From the NCBI RefSeq assembly GCF_023499255.1, contig NZ_CP092183.1:3034501-3098500 (forward strand): a stretch of 64,000 nucleotides of DNA. Reading direction: 5' to 3'. Below the pieces are notes generated by a model. It made no database searches, was not told the DNA's origin, and saw nothing but the letters and a program-made list of their open reading frames with translations. Position 1 is the stretch's first letter; every line of letters starts with the position of its first letter. The translations under genes and the position numbers were made by a program. Below are positions 44,351 to 51,794 of the stretch, piece after piece. Source of the stretch: Couchioplanes caeruleus. Its GTDB lineage: Bacteria > Actinomycetota > Actinomycetes > Mycobacteriales > Micromonosporaceae.

Positions 44351-44483
44351 GTCGCTGTCTCGCGGAACGGTGAAGCCCTGGGGCCTCACCGCGGCGCCCG
44401 ACGCGACGGTGACCCGCGGAAGTGCGCCGTCTCGACGGACGTCCGGAGGCGGCTCGGTCGGCTTGCGGCTGTCCGCCGCCGGG

Positions 44484-44718
44484 TCAGGTGGTCACCTCGC
44501 GATACTGGGCACGGCGGCGCAGCTCGCGCAGCGGCAGCGGGTAGCTGACTCCGGCGCGGCGTTCCTTGAGGACCGCGATGTCGCCGAGTGGCGTACAGCT
44601 TCTCCTCTTCGGCATCGGCGGCCAGGTATCGCTCGGGGCGCGACCGTGAGCAGGTGCCGCCACCGCTGCCGCTGCCGGCGCATACAGGCACCGACGCCGT
44701 TGTTGTGTTCTCCAGCAT
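44484..44718 (-). pseudogene. Frameshifted 3' fragment duplicated from the PP-loop hydrolase gene
   Basis: Read across frames, this stretch gives HNNGVGACMRRQRQRW, then LLTVAPERYLAADAEEEKL and LGDIAVLKERRAGVSYPLP with LRELRRRAQ. It closely matches the last 75 residues of the intact protein at 45752-46597. At least one frameshift separates the parts and no start is present, so it is a decayed partial copy. Confidence 0.75.
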
Positions 44719-44956
44719 GCGGGTGTCTCACGAGGCACGCCGTTCCATGTCGACTGAATTGCGTCGGCCTCGGTTGCCAGCTTCTACCAGCCGAGGCTCG
44801 ATTCGGTGTCGGTCAGTACCGGTGGTGGGGCAGCGAGACGGCCTGGGCGTTCGGATGCTGTTGCACAACAGCATCCACCGGAGTCCGCCGGGCACTGGCT
44901 GCCGTTCGCCGCGAGGGGTTTGTGAGCGACGGGTACGACCTGGCTGGGACGCCCGG

Positions 44957-45541
44957 TTAGTACGCGCGGTCGATGCGGTCGGCGATCACCATGAGTACCG
45001 CGTGGGCCAGGTCGATCCCGCTGCCTTCGCGGCCGGTCCGCACGAGGTCGTCGTCGTGGAGTGGCTCGCAGCCGATCCAGAACCCATCGACCTTCACGCC
45101 GGCGACCATCCCCCCGGCGTCGTCGTCACCGCCGTCCTCGTCGACCTGGGCGAAGAGCTCGGTGACGCCATCGCCGAACGTCCACCCGAAGGCGGCCGGG
45201 TTCTTGGCGACCGCCTGCACCAGGTCGCAGACGGTTTCGACCGTCGCCGTCCATTCGGCTCGTTCCTCAGGGTCGGCGCCCAGCACGTGGCTGCCGGTCA
45301 GCCACGCCTGCTGCTGATCCTGGTTGACGATGACCAGCGGCTTGCCGGTCCGGTCACCAGGCAGCCGGTCGACGATCGACTGCGCCCACTCGCGCAAACT
45401 TTCGCGGTTGCTGTAGACGACGACGTTCTCCACGGCGGCGCCCCATTCGCCGTTGTGCAGGCGGCCGTACCCGGCTAAGTAGCTGGGGGCCATCAGGTGA
45501 GCGCGTTGACTCTCAATTGCACCCCATTCGATGTTGTTCAT
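44957..45541 (-). CDS. Hypothetical protein
   Basis: Protein of 194 aa from ATG 45541 (AGGAG eight nt upstream). It is soluble and acidic with no recognised family; a VVYSNRESLREWAQSIVDRLPGD helix and a VVETVCDLVQAVAKNP-type helix are followed by an Asp/Gly loop (QVDEDGGDDDAGG) and a C-terminal helix. It may be co-transcribed with the pseudogene downstream and ends at the 44313-44350 terminator. Confidence 0.7.
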   Translation of the reverse strand: MNNIEWGAIESQRAHLMAPSYLAGYGRLHNGEWGAAVENVVVYSNRESLREWAQSIVDRLPGDRTGKPLVIVNQDQQQAWLTGSHVLGADPEERAEWTATVETVCDLVQAVAKNPAAFGWTFGDGVTELFAQVDEDGGDDDAGGMVAGVKVDGFWIGCEPLHDDDLVRTGREGSGIDLAHAVLMVIADRIDRAY

Positions 45542-45751
45542 GTCCGGACTCCTGGTTCTTGTCCTGGCTGTCCGTGCACCGAAACCACTCGACGCCCGAC
45601 TCGCGGTGGGATCGAGCGCCGAGGCGTCGGGACGGTCTGGGTTCGGTTTGTTGCCCGGCCGATCTGGCCACCGACGACGAAGCAGCGCCAGCGCGGCACA
45701 ATTTCCGCACGGCGTGGCGGACGCGACTGCTTCGCACGACCTTGAAGCTGG

Positions 45752-46597
45752 TCAGGCAGCTTTGTCGTCACGCTGGGCGCGACGGCGTAGCTCGCGCAAC
45801 GGCAGCGGGTAGCTGACGCCGGCGCGGCGTTCCTTGAGGATCGCCACGTCACCGAGCGAGTGCCGCAGTTCGTCTTCGTGGGCTTCGGCTGCCAGGTACC
45901 GCTCGGGCGCCACCTCAAGCAGATGCAGCCATTGGCGTTGCCCAGCACGTACGCAGACACCGAAACAGTTGTTGTGAGCGAAACCCTGCTCGTACAGCCG
46001 CGGCGGTGTCAGGCCAACGGTCGTCGCCCAGTCGAGCATCTGATCCTTGCTCAGATAGGGCGGCTCGCACATTGGGAAGCGAACGGTCCACGGCGACCAG
46101 CCCCGCACGATGGCAGGCACCCGGCGCTGCTCGCTCCAGTCGATCCCGACGTACAGCACGGTGCGGTCCGGGTTGGCGTGCTCGGTCAGCCACCGCCGAC
46201 AGGGCTTCTGCTTCAGGTGCACCGAGCAAGGAGCGATGCGAGAATTTCCCATAAAGCGCTGATCGGCGAAAACCTGCCACGGTGTACGGCCGTCAGCGAC
46301 GATCACCGGGTCGACGCCGAAGTGGGCGCCGGCGTCGGCGACGAAGCGCCACAGATCGGGGTCCTCGGCTTTGGTGTCGGCGGCGAGCAGGATCAGATTG
46401 TCAGTGCCATGATCTTCGGCGACGCGCATGGCAGCAGCCCAGCTGCCGATACCGCCAGAGAACTGCACGACGTGCAGGATGTTTTCTGGGTTCGGTGCCC
46501 GGCGCGGGTTCGCGGACGGTTCGCCGCCGCCGGTCAGGTTGATGTGGGCGGAGCGCTCGCCGTGTCCGCCAGCGGCGGACGGCGTCGTGTCGGTCAT
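45752..46597 (-). CDS. PP-loop adenine nucleotide alpha-hydrolase (PAPS reductase-like)
   Basis: Protein of 281 aa; its ATG overlaps the upstream stop (ATGA). VVQFSGGIGSWAAAMR near residues 43-58 is a PP-loop (SGGxGS, where sulfonucleotide reductases have SGGxDS). NLILLAADTKAEDPDL and the C-terminal NNCFGVCVRAG Cys motif match phage- and plasmid-borne PAPS-reductase-like proteins. It would bind ATP or a sulfonucleotide and modify an unknown substrate, possibly DNA or a tRNA base. A decayed copy of its 3' end lies about 1 kb downstream. Confidence 0.8.
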   Translation of the reverse strand: MTDTTPSAAGGHGERSAHINLTGGGEPSANPRRAPNPENILHVVQFSGGIGSWAAAMRVAEDHGTDNLILLAADTKAEDPDLWRFVADAGAHFGVDPVIVADGRTPWQVFADQRFMGNSRIAPCSVHLKQKPCRRWLTEHANPDRTVLYVGIDWSEQRRVPAIVRGWSPWTVRFPMCEPPYLSKDQMLDWATTVGLTPPRLYEQGFAHNNCFGVCVRAGQRQWLHLLEVAPERYLAAEAHEDELRHSLGDVAILKERRAGVSYPLPLRELRRRAQRDDKAA

Positions 46598-47145
46598 GGC
46601 CTGACCGCGGCGAGGGTGCGCAATTCGATCGCGCGAGTAAAGACGCCGCGGTCGGGCACGCTCCAGCCGTCGCCGCACCGGACGTGCTCTTGCCCGTGCA
46701 GGTCGACCATGACGTACCACCCTTGCTCGCCGCGGGCCTGACGCGTGGGGTCCACTGGCCCGTGCTCGTCGAGGTAGGCCGTGACTCGAGCGGTGGACTG
46801 CTCGCGTAGGTGGTTGGTCCACCGGTATGCGGTGCTGGACGTCCAGTCGGGGTGTTCGCAGGATTGGTAGGCCAGCGAAGCCGCGGCTGCGGCGACGGCT
46901 TCGGGGTCGACCGGGCCGGGGTAGGGGTAGAAGCGGTAGGTGTCGGCGTGCCGGTCGCGGAAGTCGATCGGGCCGGGCCGGTCGCCGTCGTGGTCGTACG
47001 GGTAGCGGTGGGCGACGCTGGCGAGGTTCTCCTTCCACAGCATCCGACCGGTCTCGTCGGCTTCACCTGCTGAGATGATCTCCCACGCTATGGCGGCGGT
47101 CAGCAGCAGGTCGAGGTGGTCACGGCTGACGATCCAGGCGCTCAT
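46594..47145 (-). CDS. Hypothetical protein
   Basis: Protein of 183 aa from ATG 47145 with GAAGGGA upstream. It begins MSAWIVSRDHLDLLLTAAIA, a start common to actinobacterial plasmid and phage proteins of unknown function, with GRMLWKENLASVAHRY following. Later Trp/Tyr-rich helices (YQSCEHPDW, YRWTNHLREQ) are seen, with no catalytic motif. It is coupled by a 4-nt overlap to the PP-loop hydrolase, so the two probably work together. Confidence 0.72.
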   Translation of the reverse strand: MSAWIVSRDHLDLLLTAAIAWEIISAGEADETGRMLWKENLASVAHRYPYDHDGDRPGPIDFRDRHADTYRFYPYPGPVDPEAVAAAAASLAYQSCEHPDWTSSTAYRWTNHLREQSTARVTAYLDEHGPVDPTRQARGEQGWYVMVDLHGQEHVRCGDGWSVPDRGVFTRAIELRTLAAVRP

Positions 47146-47268
47146 CAGTAATCCCTTCGTTAGGGGCGTGGCGCGGCTAGGTGACCGCGAATATGTCTTC
47201 GTGGCGCAGCGCACGAGACGTGGTGGCTTGCGCGTTTCGGCGACGCGGTGGTGGTAGGTCACCAGGGC

Positions 47269-47301
47269 GTTGCCCGGCCGGGTGCCAACCGGCCGGGCAA
47301 C
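47269..47301 (-). terminator. Hairpin terminator after the 47311 gene
   Basis: GTTGCCCGGCCGG (47269-47281) pairs perfectly with 47289-47301, just beyond the stop of the element-C gene. Confidence 0.8.
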
Positions 47302-47310
47302 CGGCGATAA

Positions 47311-47913
47311 CTACGGCCGCAGGGTCGGGGTGGCCAGCTCGTTTTTTTCGGTCGTGACGGTGAAGCCGGTCGTGATCCCGGCGCGCAGGGCATAGGCCAT
47401 GCCGTCTTCGTCAGCGGTCTGGTCGTTCATCTGCTCGTTGGTGACGGTGAAGGTGACCGTGTACGTGGTCACCGGAAGCGGCACGTCGTCCAGTTGGTAG
47501 GTGTCGATGAGCTCGCGGTACAGGCGGCGGTACTGGCCCCCGTCGTAGCCGAGTTCGCAGGCTTTCCTGATCGCCTTCTTCAGGCGCGCCTTCGTGACGA
47601 ACGGGTCGACGCCCTCTGCCGCGGTGAACCGCTCGGCGACGGCGTCCCGGGGGTGGCAGCGCTCGCAGGACGGATCGTGGCATCCGCCGTCGGACGCGCG
47701 GAACGGCTTGAATGACAAGCTCTCGTTCAAGGCCCGCAGGGTGACGTCCTCGGCCTCTGAGCACCAGCTGTTGTCGCTGGCGTGTCGGCGGATCCTGGCC
47801 AGGACGTCGACCAGGTAGAGCGAGCCCTCTGGGGCGGCCGGCCGCCCGTCACCGGCGGAGGTCTGCTCGGCCGGGGTGGCAGACGTTGTCTGGTCGATGA
47901 CGTTCTCCGTCAT
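47311..47913 (-). CDS. Hypothetical protein behind element C
   Basis: Protein of 200 aa from ATG 47913 with GGAGGCACC upstream. The N-terminal 35 residues are low-complexity. The central part has a Cys/His cluster (GCHDPSCERCHPRD) that may bind zinc, followed by a helical stretch (RLKKAIRKACELGYDGGQYRRL) and a beta-rich end (TTYTVTFTVTNEQMND). No family is recognised. It is a complete unit: element C, gene, terminator. Confidence 0.7.
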   Translation of the reverse strand: MTENVIDQTTSATPAEQTSAGDGRPAAPEGSLYLVDVLARIRRHASDNSWCSEAEDVTLRALNESLSFKPFRASDGGCHDPSCERCHPRDAVAERFTAAEGVDPFVTKARLKKAIRKACELGYDGGQYRRLYRELIDTYQLDDVPLPVTTYTVTFTVTNEQMNDQTADEDGMAYALRAGITTGFTVTTEKNELATPTLRP

Positions 47914-48024
47914 GGTGGTGCCTCCATCAGGCTGTAGCTGATGCGGCCCGCCCTGCTGGACCGGGTGATCCCGGCGCCGGGGGTGCCGCGCTGACGGGAC
48001 CGGTCAGAGCCCGCACGTGGGCCT

Positions 48025-48116
48025 AGGGGCGCAAGCCCCGATCGAGTCAGAAGATCTTGGCGTCGAGCGGAGCGAGACGGTGTGGGCCAAGATGTTCTGC
48101 CGGGGCTTGCGCCCCT
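48025..48116 (-). promoter_or_regulatory. Conserved hairpin element, copy C
   Basis: The outer stem is 15 bp: 48025-48039 pairs perfectly with 48102-48116. The inner arms AACATCTTGG and CCAAGATCTT carry the conserved C-C mismatch. GTCAGCGCGGCA follows and the ATG of the 200-aa gene is 111 nt downstream. Nearly identical to copy E. Confidence 0.88.
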
Positions 48117-48144
48117 GGCCTGGGGTGGGCTGACCTCGGGTCCC

Positions 48145-48330
48145 TCAGCGAGCGGCTCCAGACGCCTCCGGGGTTAGCTCGTAGCGGGTATGCGCGACGT
48201 ACAGGCGTCGAGGCTGCTGCAGGAGGCGCAAGTGGTCAGCCGGACTTGCTGCTCGCCGGTGTCGAGGCGCCACGGCCAGCAACCGGTCGCAGGTCAGTGG
48301 GGACGGTCCTCCCGTTGTCCGCCTGTGCAC
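48145..48330 (-). CDS. Possible 61-aa protein
   Basis: Frame from GTG 48330, overlapping the end of the upstream gene by about 37 nt. The C-terminal half (LRLLQQPRRLYVAHTRYELT) looks protein-like. No ribosome-binding site is obvious; coupling to the gene before it is possible. Its stop lies at the 5' border of the conserved element-C sequence. Confidence 0.35.
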   Translation of the reverse strand: MHRRTTGGPSPLTCDRLLAVAPRHRRAASPADHLRLLQQPRRLYVAHTRYELTPEASGAAR

Positions 48331-49046
48331 GTGGCCTCGGGCGGCAGAGTGCGGACGAGGCGGTACAGCGACGGGCCGTCGGGGTAGCGGCGGTAGAAGT
48401 CCTGCAGCTGTGTGTGCGCTGCGGTGTCGCTGGAGTTGCGTGCAGCGAGCCGGTGCACGGAGCCGACGACGTGATTGAGGAAGTAGGCCGGCCAGGTGAA
48501 CATCCGCATCGCGGCGATGCGTCCGGTGTCGGCGTGCACGAGGAACGTGAAGGTGCGGCTGTGGGTGCCGCGCGGTATCGGCCGGCCGGTGAAGGGTTCG
48601 CTGAGCCGGTGCGGGTTGAACGGGGCGTCGTTCCACGGTGAGTCGCCGTACTTGAACAACAGGAACCCGTTGACGTCCTGCTCGGTCCAGGCGAAGCGTG
48701 GGGTGCCGGACTCGACGGCGGAGATTTCACGTCGCTCGGGGTTGGTCAGGAAGATCGCCAGCCGGGTGTCGCCGTCGGAGTCCAGCCACAGGTGGGAGCC
48801 TTGCGGCCAGCTGGTGCGGGCGGGGTCGAACATGTCGCCGACGCGGTAGAGGTGACCCTGGTCCATAGCGCCTTGGGCGGGTCGGTGGGCTGTGCACGAT
48901 GCGCCCGTGTTGTGGTGCCAGCCGCGGCTGGGGTCGGTGACCAGCCACCATGGCTGGCCGGGGCCGAGTCGGTGTCCACCGGCGTCGCAGTGCTGCACGG
49001 TGGGTGATGCGGGGTAGGGGCCGGTCACGGTTATGTCGTTGTCCAT
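48294..49046 (-). CDS. Hypothetical protein
   Basis: Protein of 250 aa from ATG 49046 with AAGGAAG upstream; the longer frame is leader. It has CDAGGHRLGPGQPWWLV and SRGWHHNTGASCTAHRP near the N-terminus, which may form a small Cys/His site, then a mixed region (HLWLDSDGDTRLAIFLTNPE, RTFTFLVHADTGRIAAMRMF). No family is known to me. No hairpin element precedes it. Confidence 0.68.
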   Translation of the reverse strand: MDNDITVTGPYPASPTVQHCDAGGHRLGPGQPWWLVTDPSRGWHHNTGASCTAHRPAQGAMDQGHLYRVGDMFDPARTSWPQGSHLWLDSDGDTRLAIFLTNPERREISAVESGTPRFAWTEQDVNGFLLFKYGDSPWNDAPFNPHRLSEPFTGRPIPRGTHSRTFTFLVHADTGRIAAMRMFTWPAYFLNHVVGSVHRLAARNSSDTAAHTQLQDFYRRYPDGPSLYRLVRTLPPEATCTGGQREDRPH

Positions 49047-49172
49047 CGTTTCTTCCTTGCTGGGTCTGCGTGAAGGCGGTCTGGTGGTCATGCCGGCAAC
49101 CCGGCGTAGCAGCGCCGCTGAGGTCGCGCGCTGGGCGACCGCCGTTGCTGATGCGCCGCGTGCACGCACGTA

Positions 49173-49215
49173 GGTCCTGGTGGGGCGCTGCCGAGGGCGG
49201 CGCCCCACCAGGACC
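49173..49215 (-). terminator. Hairpin terminator after the 60-aa membrane protein
   Basis: A 16-bp perfect stem, 49173-49188 with 49200-49215, starting eight bp beyond the stop of the 60-aa gene. Confidence 0.82.
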
Positions 49216-49223
49216 CGCGGGGA

Positions 49224-49406
49224 TCAGTGCAGCGAGAGCAGGACGAGCAGCGGCGTCTTCTCCAGCACCGCCAGCGCGGCGACGTGCGCGATGAGAAGGC
49301 CGCCGAGGTGCACCAGCGGGTGGGCCAGGTGACGGGCGGTCGTGCGCAGCGACCGGCGGGTGGTGGTGGTCGGCTCGGTGGTGGTGACCTCGGTGTTGTC
49401 GTTCAT
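49224..49406 (-). CDS. 60-aa membrane protein behind element D
   Basis: Small protein from ATG 49406 with GGAAGGCAGC upstream. A Thr/Glu/Arg-rich hydrophilic N-terminus (MNDNTEVTTTEPTTTTRRSL) is followed by one hydrophobic segment (LVHLGGLLIAHVAALAVL, then LLVLLSLH). It has its own hairpin element (98 nt upstream) and terminator. Size and topology resemble entry-exclusion or inhibitor proteins, but nothing proves this. Confidence 0.7.
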   Translation of the reverse strand: MNDNTEVTTTEPTTTTRRSLRTTARHLAHPLVHLGGLLIAHVAALAVLEKTPLLVLLSLH

Positions 49407-49504
49407 GGCGCTGCCTTCCGGTTAGCGGAGGGTGCGGCGTCTGCCGGTTGGCACCGGGGCTGCCGCGCTGACAGGCCATTGGGGGGAACGGCACGGTGGC
49501 GGCT

Positions 49505-49602
49505 GGCAAGCCAGCTCTTGGGTCAAAAGATCTTGGAAGCGCAGCACGGGAGGCGTGAGTGAGGGTTGGTGCTGCGCTTCCAAGATGTTTTGCCGGCTTG
49601 CC
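49505..49602 (-). promoter_or_regulatory. Conserved hairpin element, copy D
   Basis: Outer arms GGCAAGCC/GGCTTGCC (49595-49602 and 49505-49512) enclose CAAAACATCTTGG with AAGCGCAGC, and GCTGCGCTT with CCAAGATCTTTTG. The GTCAGCGCGGCA box follows and the ATG of the 60-aa gene is 98 nt downstream. Confidence 0.85.
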
Positions 49603-49635
49603 TGACTGTTGCCGGGTCGGTCATCACTGAGGACT

Positions 49636-49673
49636 GGCGAACGCGGCGGCCGGGTGTAGCCACCGCGTTCGCC
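49636..49673 (-). terminator. Hairpin upstream of element D
   Basis: GGCGAACGCGG (49636-49646) pairs with 49663-49673, the same arrangement as the hairpin before element B. It would end transcription from the right. Confidence 0.7.
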
Positions 49674-49966
49674 GGGCCGGCTGTGCCGGTCGGTTCGCCG
49701 AGCTGACACCTTCGGTGAGCGCCGGGGGCGGCTGCGCCGCGCTGCGCCGGGTCCGGCACGATTCTCGGACTCCACGCGGTGTTGTCGGCGGCGCAGGGCC
49801 TTCACCCCGCGGGCCGGTCGTGGCAACTCGCAGATGCCGTGGGCCTGTCCGTAGGCCACCGGGCGCCAGAAGGTATCGGGTGGCGTCGTCGGAGGAGCGC
49901 ACCCCGACCTTGACGAGCTTCGCTGAGCGGCGAAGCTGAACGGTCCCTGTGGTGATGTGGGGCGGG
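49674..49966. other. Gap without a supported gene
   Basis: About 290 bp. Minus-strand frames contain a protein-like stretch (FWRPVAYGQAHGICELP near 49850) but no start signal or intact gene; it may be a decayed remnant. A GC-rich palindrome lies near 49722-49747. Confidence 0.35.
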
Positions 49967-50257
49967 CTACTCGGCGACGGGGTGCCCGGGCCAGCGGGCA
50001 GCGTCGGGCCACAGCGCTGCCTCGTCCGGGCTCTCGATCGGTTCGACATCTAACCAGGAGCAGCACGGGTAGATGTGTGCGCTGCCGGGGTCGGCGTAGC
50101 AGTCGCTGCATGGCCGTGCCACGTGCGGTGTACGACACTCGGTGCTGTGCTCGAAGTACCAGCCGCGGCAACAGGTCACCACTCGCACCTGGACCGGCGT
50201 AAGCCTGCCCGTCGCGGCGGGAATTGCAGGGCCAACGAGGTTGATCGTTGCTGTCAT
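49967..50257 (-). CDS. Small Cys-rich protein
   Basis: Protein of 96 aa from ATG 50257 with a strong AGGAGGT site. It contains seven Cys, including VVTCCRGWYFEHSTEC, RPCSDCYADPG and YPCCSW, likely one or two zinc-binding knuckles. No family is known to me. It follows the SSB2 terminator, so it is transcribed separately. Confidence 0.7.
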   Translation of the reverse strand: MTATINLVGPAIPAATGRLTPVQVRVVTCCRGWYFEHSTECRTPHVARPCSDCYADPGSAHIYPCCSWLDVEPIESPDEAALWPDAARWPGHPVAE

Positions 50258-50281
50258 GCGGCGGACCTCCTGAACGACGAA

Positions 50282-50309
50282 AGGCCGGCCCGCAGGTGCG
50301 GGCCGGCCT
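50282..50309 (-). terminator. Hairpin terminator after the second OB-fold gene
   Basis: AGGCCGGCCCGC (50282-50293) pairs perfectly with 50298-50309 around AGGT. Confidence 0.85.
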
Positions 50310-50322
50310 GGACGCGATCGGT

Positions 50323-50790
50323 TTAGCGGTGATGCGCGAGCTGCGGGTCGGTTACGACGTCGGGCCAGGCGTCCGCGGCGATCTTCTCGCCGTGCGGGCT
50401 GACGACCAGGTCGCCACTGCGCTGCCGGCGCGGTGCGCTGGGCGCGGGCGAGCTGCTCGGCAGAGGCAGAATGTCGGCCGGTGTGATGTTGATGATGGGT
50501 TCATCGCCCTGGTCGAGGTACGGAGTCATCTTCTTGACCGTGACCAGGACATCGGTGCCGGGGCGTAGGGAGCGGGCGAGCAGCATCTGCTGTTCGTCCC
50601 AGCAAGTCACCTCGAACTCCATCGGGTTGGTGGCCACCCACTGGCCGGCCTTGAAAAAGCCGGTGCGGTGCACGATGCGGAACTTGACGAAGGCCCGCCC
50701 GCCGCTGTTGGTGTGTCCCTGCTCGCTGCGGCCACGGACGGTGCCTTGGATGAGACTGGTGAAGATCTGCTTCGACGGTTCCTGGCTCAT
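50323..50790 (-). CDS. SSB-like OB-fold protein (second copy)
   Basis: Protein of 155 aa. An OB-fold core spans about residues 8-110 (SLIQGTVRGRSEQGHTNSGGRAFVKFRIVHR, then EFEVTCWDEQQMLLARSLRPGTDVLVTV), giving an SSB-like pattern with a Pro/Ser-rich linker and short tail. It differs strongly from the other SSB next door, so it is not a recent duplicate. It may bind incoming single-stranded DNA or a specific substrate. It has its own terminator. Confidence 0.75.
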   Translation of the reverse strand: MSQEPSKQIFTSLIQGTVRGRSEQGHTNSGGRAFVKFRIVHRTGFFKAGQWVATNPMEFEVTCWDEQQMLLARSLRPGTDVLVTVKKMTPYLDQGDEPIINITPADILPLPSSSPAPSAPRRQRSGDLVVSPHGEKIAADAWPDVVTDPQLAHHR

Positions 50791-50830
50791 GACGAAACTC
50801 CCCGGGATGGATCGGACGTGTCAGTGGCGA

Positions 50831-50858
50831 CCGGGGCCGGCCGGGTGGCCGGCCCCGG
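50831..50858 (-). terminator. Hairpin terminator after the first SSB gene
   Basis: CCGGGGCCGGCC (50831-50842) pairs perfectly with 50847-50858 around GGGT, eight bp beyond the SSB stop. Confidence 0.85.
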
Positions 50859-50865
50859 AAGCCGG

Positions 50866-51303
50866 TCAGGCCGGCTGCAGCTCCCGCTCGGGCTCAGTGG
50901 CGGCGGGCTCAGTGGTGGTGGGATCCCAGGCGTCCCCGGCAGGCTTGTCGTCGGCCACCGACTGGGCACCGGCGAAGCGCATGGACAACGCCACGTTCTC
51001 GGCGGTGACCTCGAGGACACCGCCGGCAGTGCCGTCCTGGCGGATGAACGGCCACACGTTCAGGTCGTCGCGGGCGTTCACGACCACGGTGTCGCCCTTG
51101 CCCAACTCCGCGCACCGTTCGGCGAGCTCGCCCCAGACGGTGACCTGGACCCACATGGGGGCCGTGTCGACCCACTGGCCCTCGGACTTGCGGCGGCGGT
51201 TGTGGGCGACCCGCAGCCGGCACAGCGCCTGTCCGCTGGCGGTGACGTCGAGCTCGGGCTTGGCGGCGAGGTTGCCTTCGAAGGTGAGGGTGAACTGCGA
51301 CAT
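50866..51303 (-). CDS. ssb: Single-stranded DNA-binding protein behind element E
   Basis: SSB of 145 aa. The OB-fold (1-110) has FTLTFEGNLAAKPELDVTASG, LCRLRVAHNRRRK, WVQVTVWGELAERCAELGKGDTVVV and a short acidic tail ending ERELQPA rather than the usual DDDIPF, so interaction with host SSB partners may differ. It is preceded by element E (114 nt upstream of the ATG) and followed by a terminator. SSB is a hallmark of conjugative leading regions, where it protects the entering strand. Confidence 0.88.
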   Translation of the reverse strand: MSQFTLTFEGNLAAKPELDVTASGQALCRLRVAHNRRRKSEGQWVDTAPMWVQVTVWGELAERCAELGKGDTVVVNARDDLNVWPFIRQDGTAGGVLEVTAENVALSMRFAGAQSVADDKPAGDAWDPTTTEPAATEPERELQPA

Positions 51304-51417
51304 GTGCTGACTCCCGTTCCGGTGATGCGGTGCGGCCCATGCACGCCGTCCGGATCGGGTGATCCGGGCGCCGTGGTGCCGCGCTGACGGGGCCGGTCAG
51401 AGCCCGCACGTGGGCCA

Positions 51418-51510
51418 AGGGGCGCAAGCCCCGTCCGAGTCAGAAGATCTTGGCGTCGAGCGCAGCGAGACGGTGTGGGGCCAAGATGTTCTGCCGGGGC
51501 TTGCACCCCT
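51418..51510 (-). promoter_or_regulatory. Conserved hairpin element, copy E (upstream of ssb)
   Basis: The outer stem is 15 bp with one mismatch (51418-51432 with 51496-51510). Inner arms AACATCTTGG and CCAAGATCTT show the same C-C mismatch as the others. GTCAGCGCGGCA follows and the ssb ATG lies 114 nt downstream. Confidence 0.88.
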
Positions 51511-51794
51511 GGCCTGGGTGGGCTGACCTTCGGGTCCCTCAGCAGCGACACCCACCGACGTCCACGGACATGCCCAGCCGGGATGCCAGGACCGCAAACT
51601 GCCGCCGTCACGAGCAGCTGTCGTTGCCCGCCCCGTCCGGGCCGCCGCTGCGCGGGCTCATAGCCGCACCGCAGATCCCCGACATGACGGACGGGCGGCG
51701 CGTCGTCTCGCCGCCCGCGTCGAGGACGGATGTCAGTCCCACCGTTGGCCAGCCGAGCTGGTTGCTCGCGGCGGTGACGGCGGGGCAGGGGACG
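51511..51794. other. Gap between primase-polymerase gene and element E
   Basis: About 285 bp. Its left 35 bp match the sequence 5' of element C on the minus strand (CTGAGGGACCC). No gene is supported; the minus-strand frame 51608-51868 overlaps the primase end and lacks a clear start. Confidence 0.35.

Noticed and set aside
45513..45737. A 74-codon minus-strand frame upstream of the 194-aa gene.
   Set aside because: It overlaps the ribosome-binding site of the real gene and looks like leader sequence.
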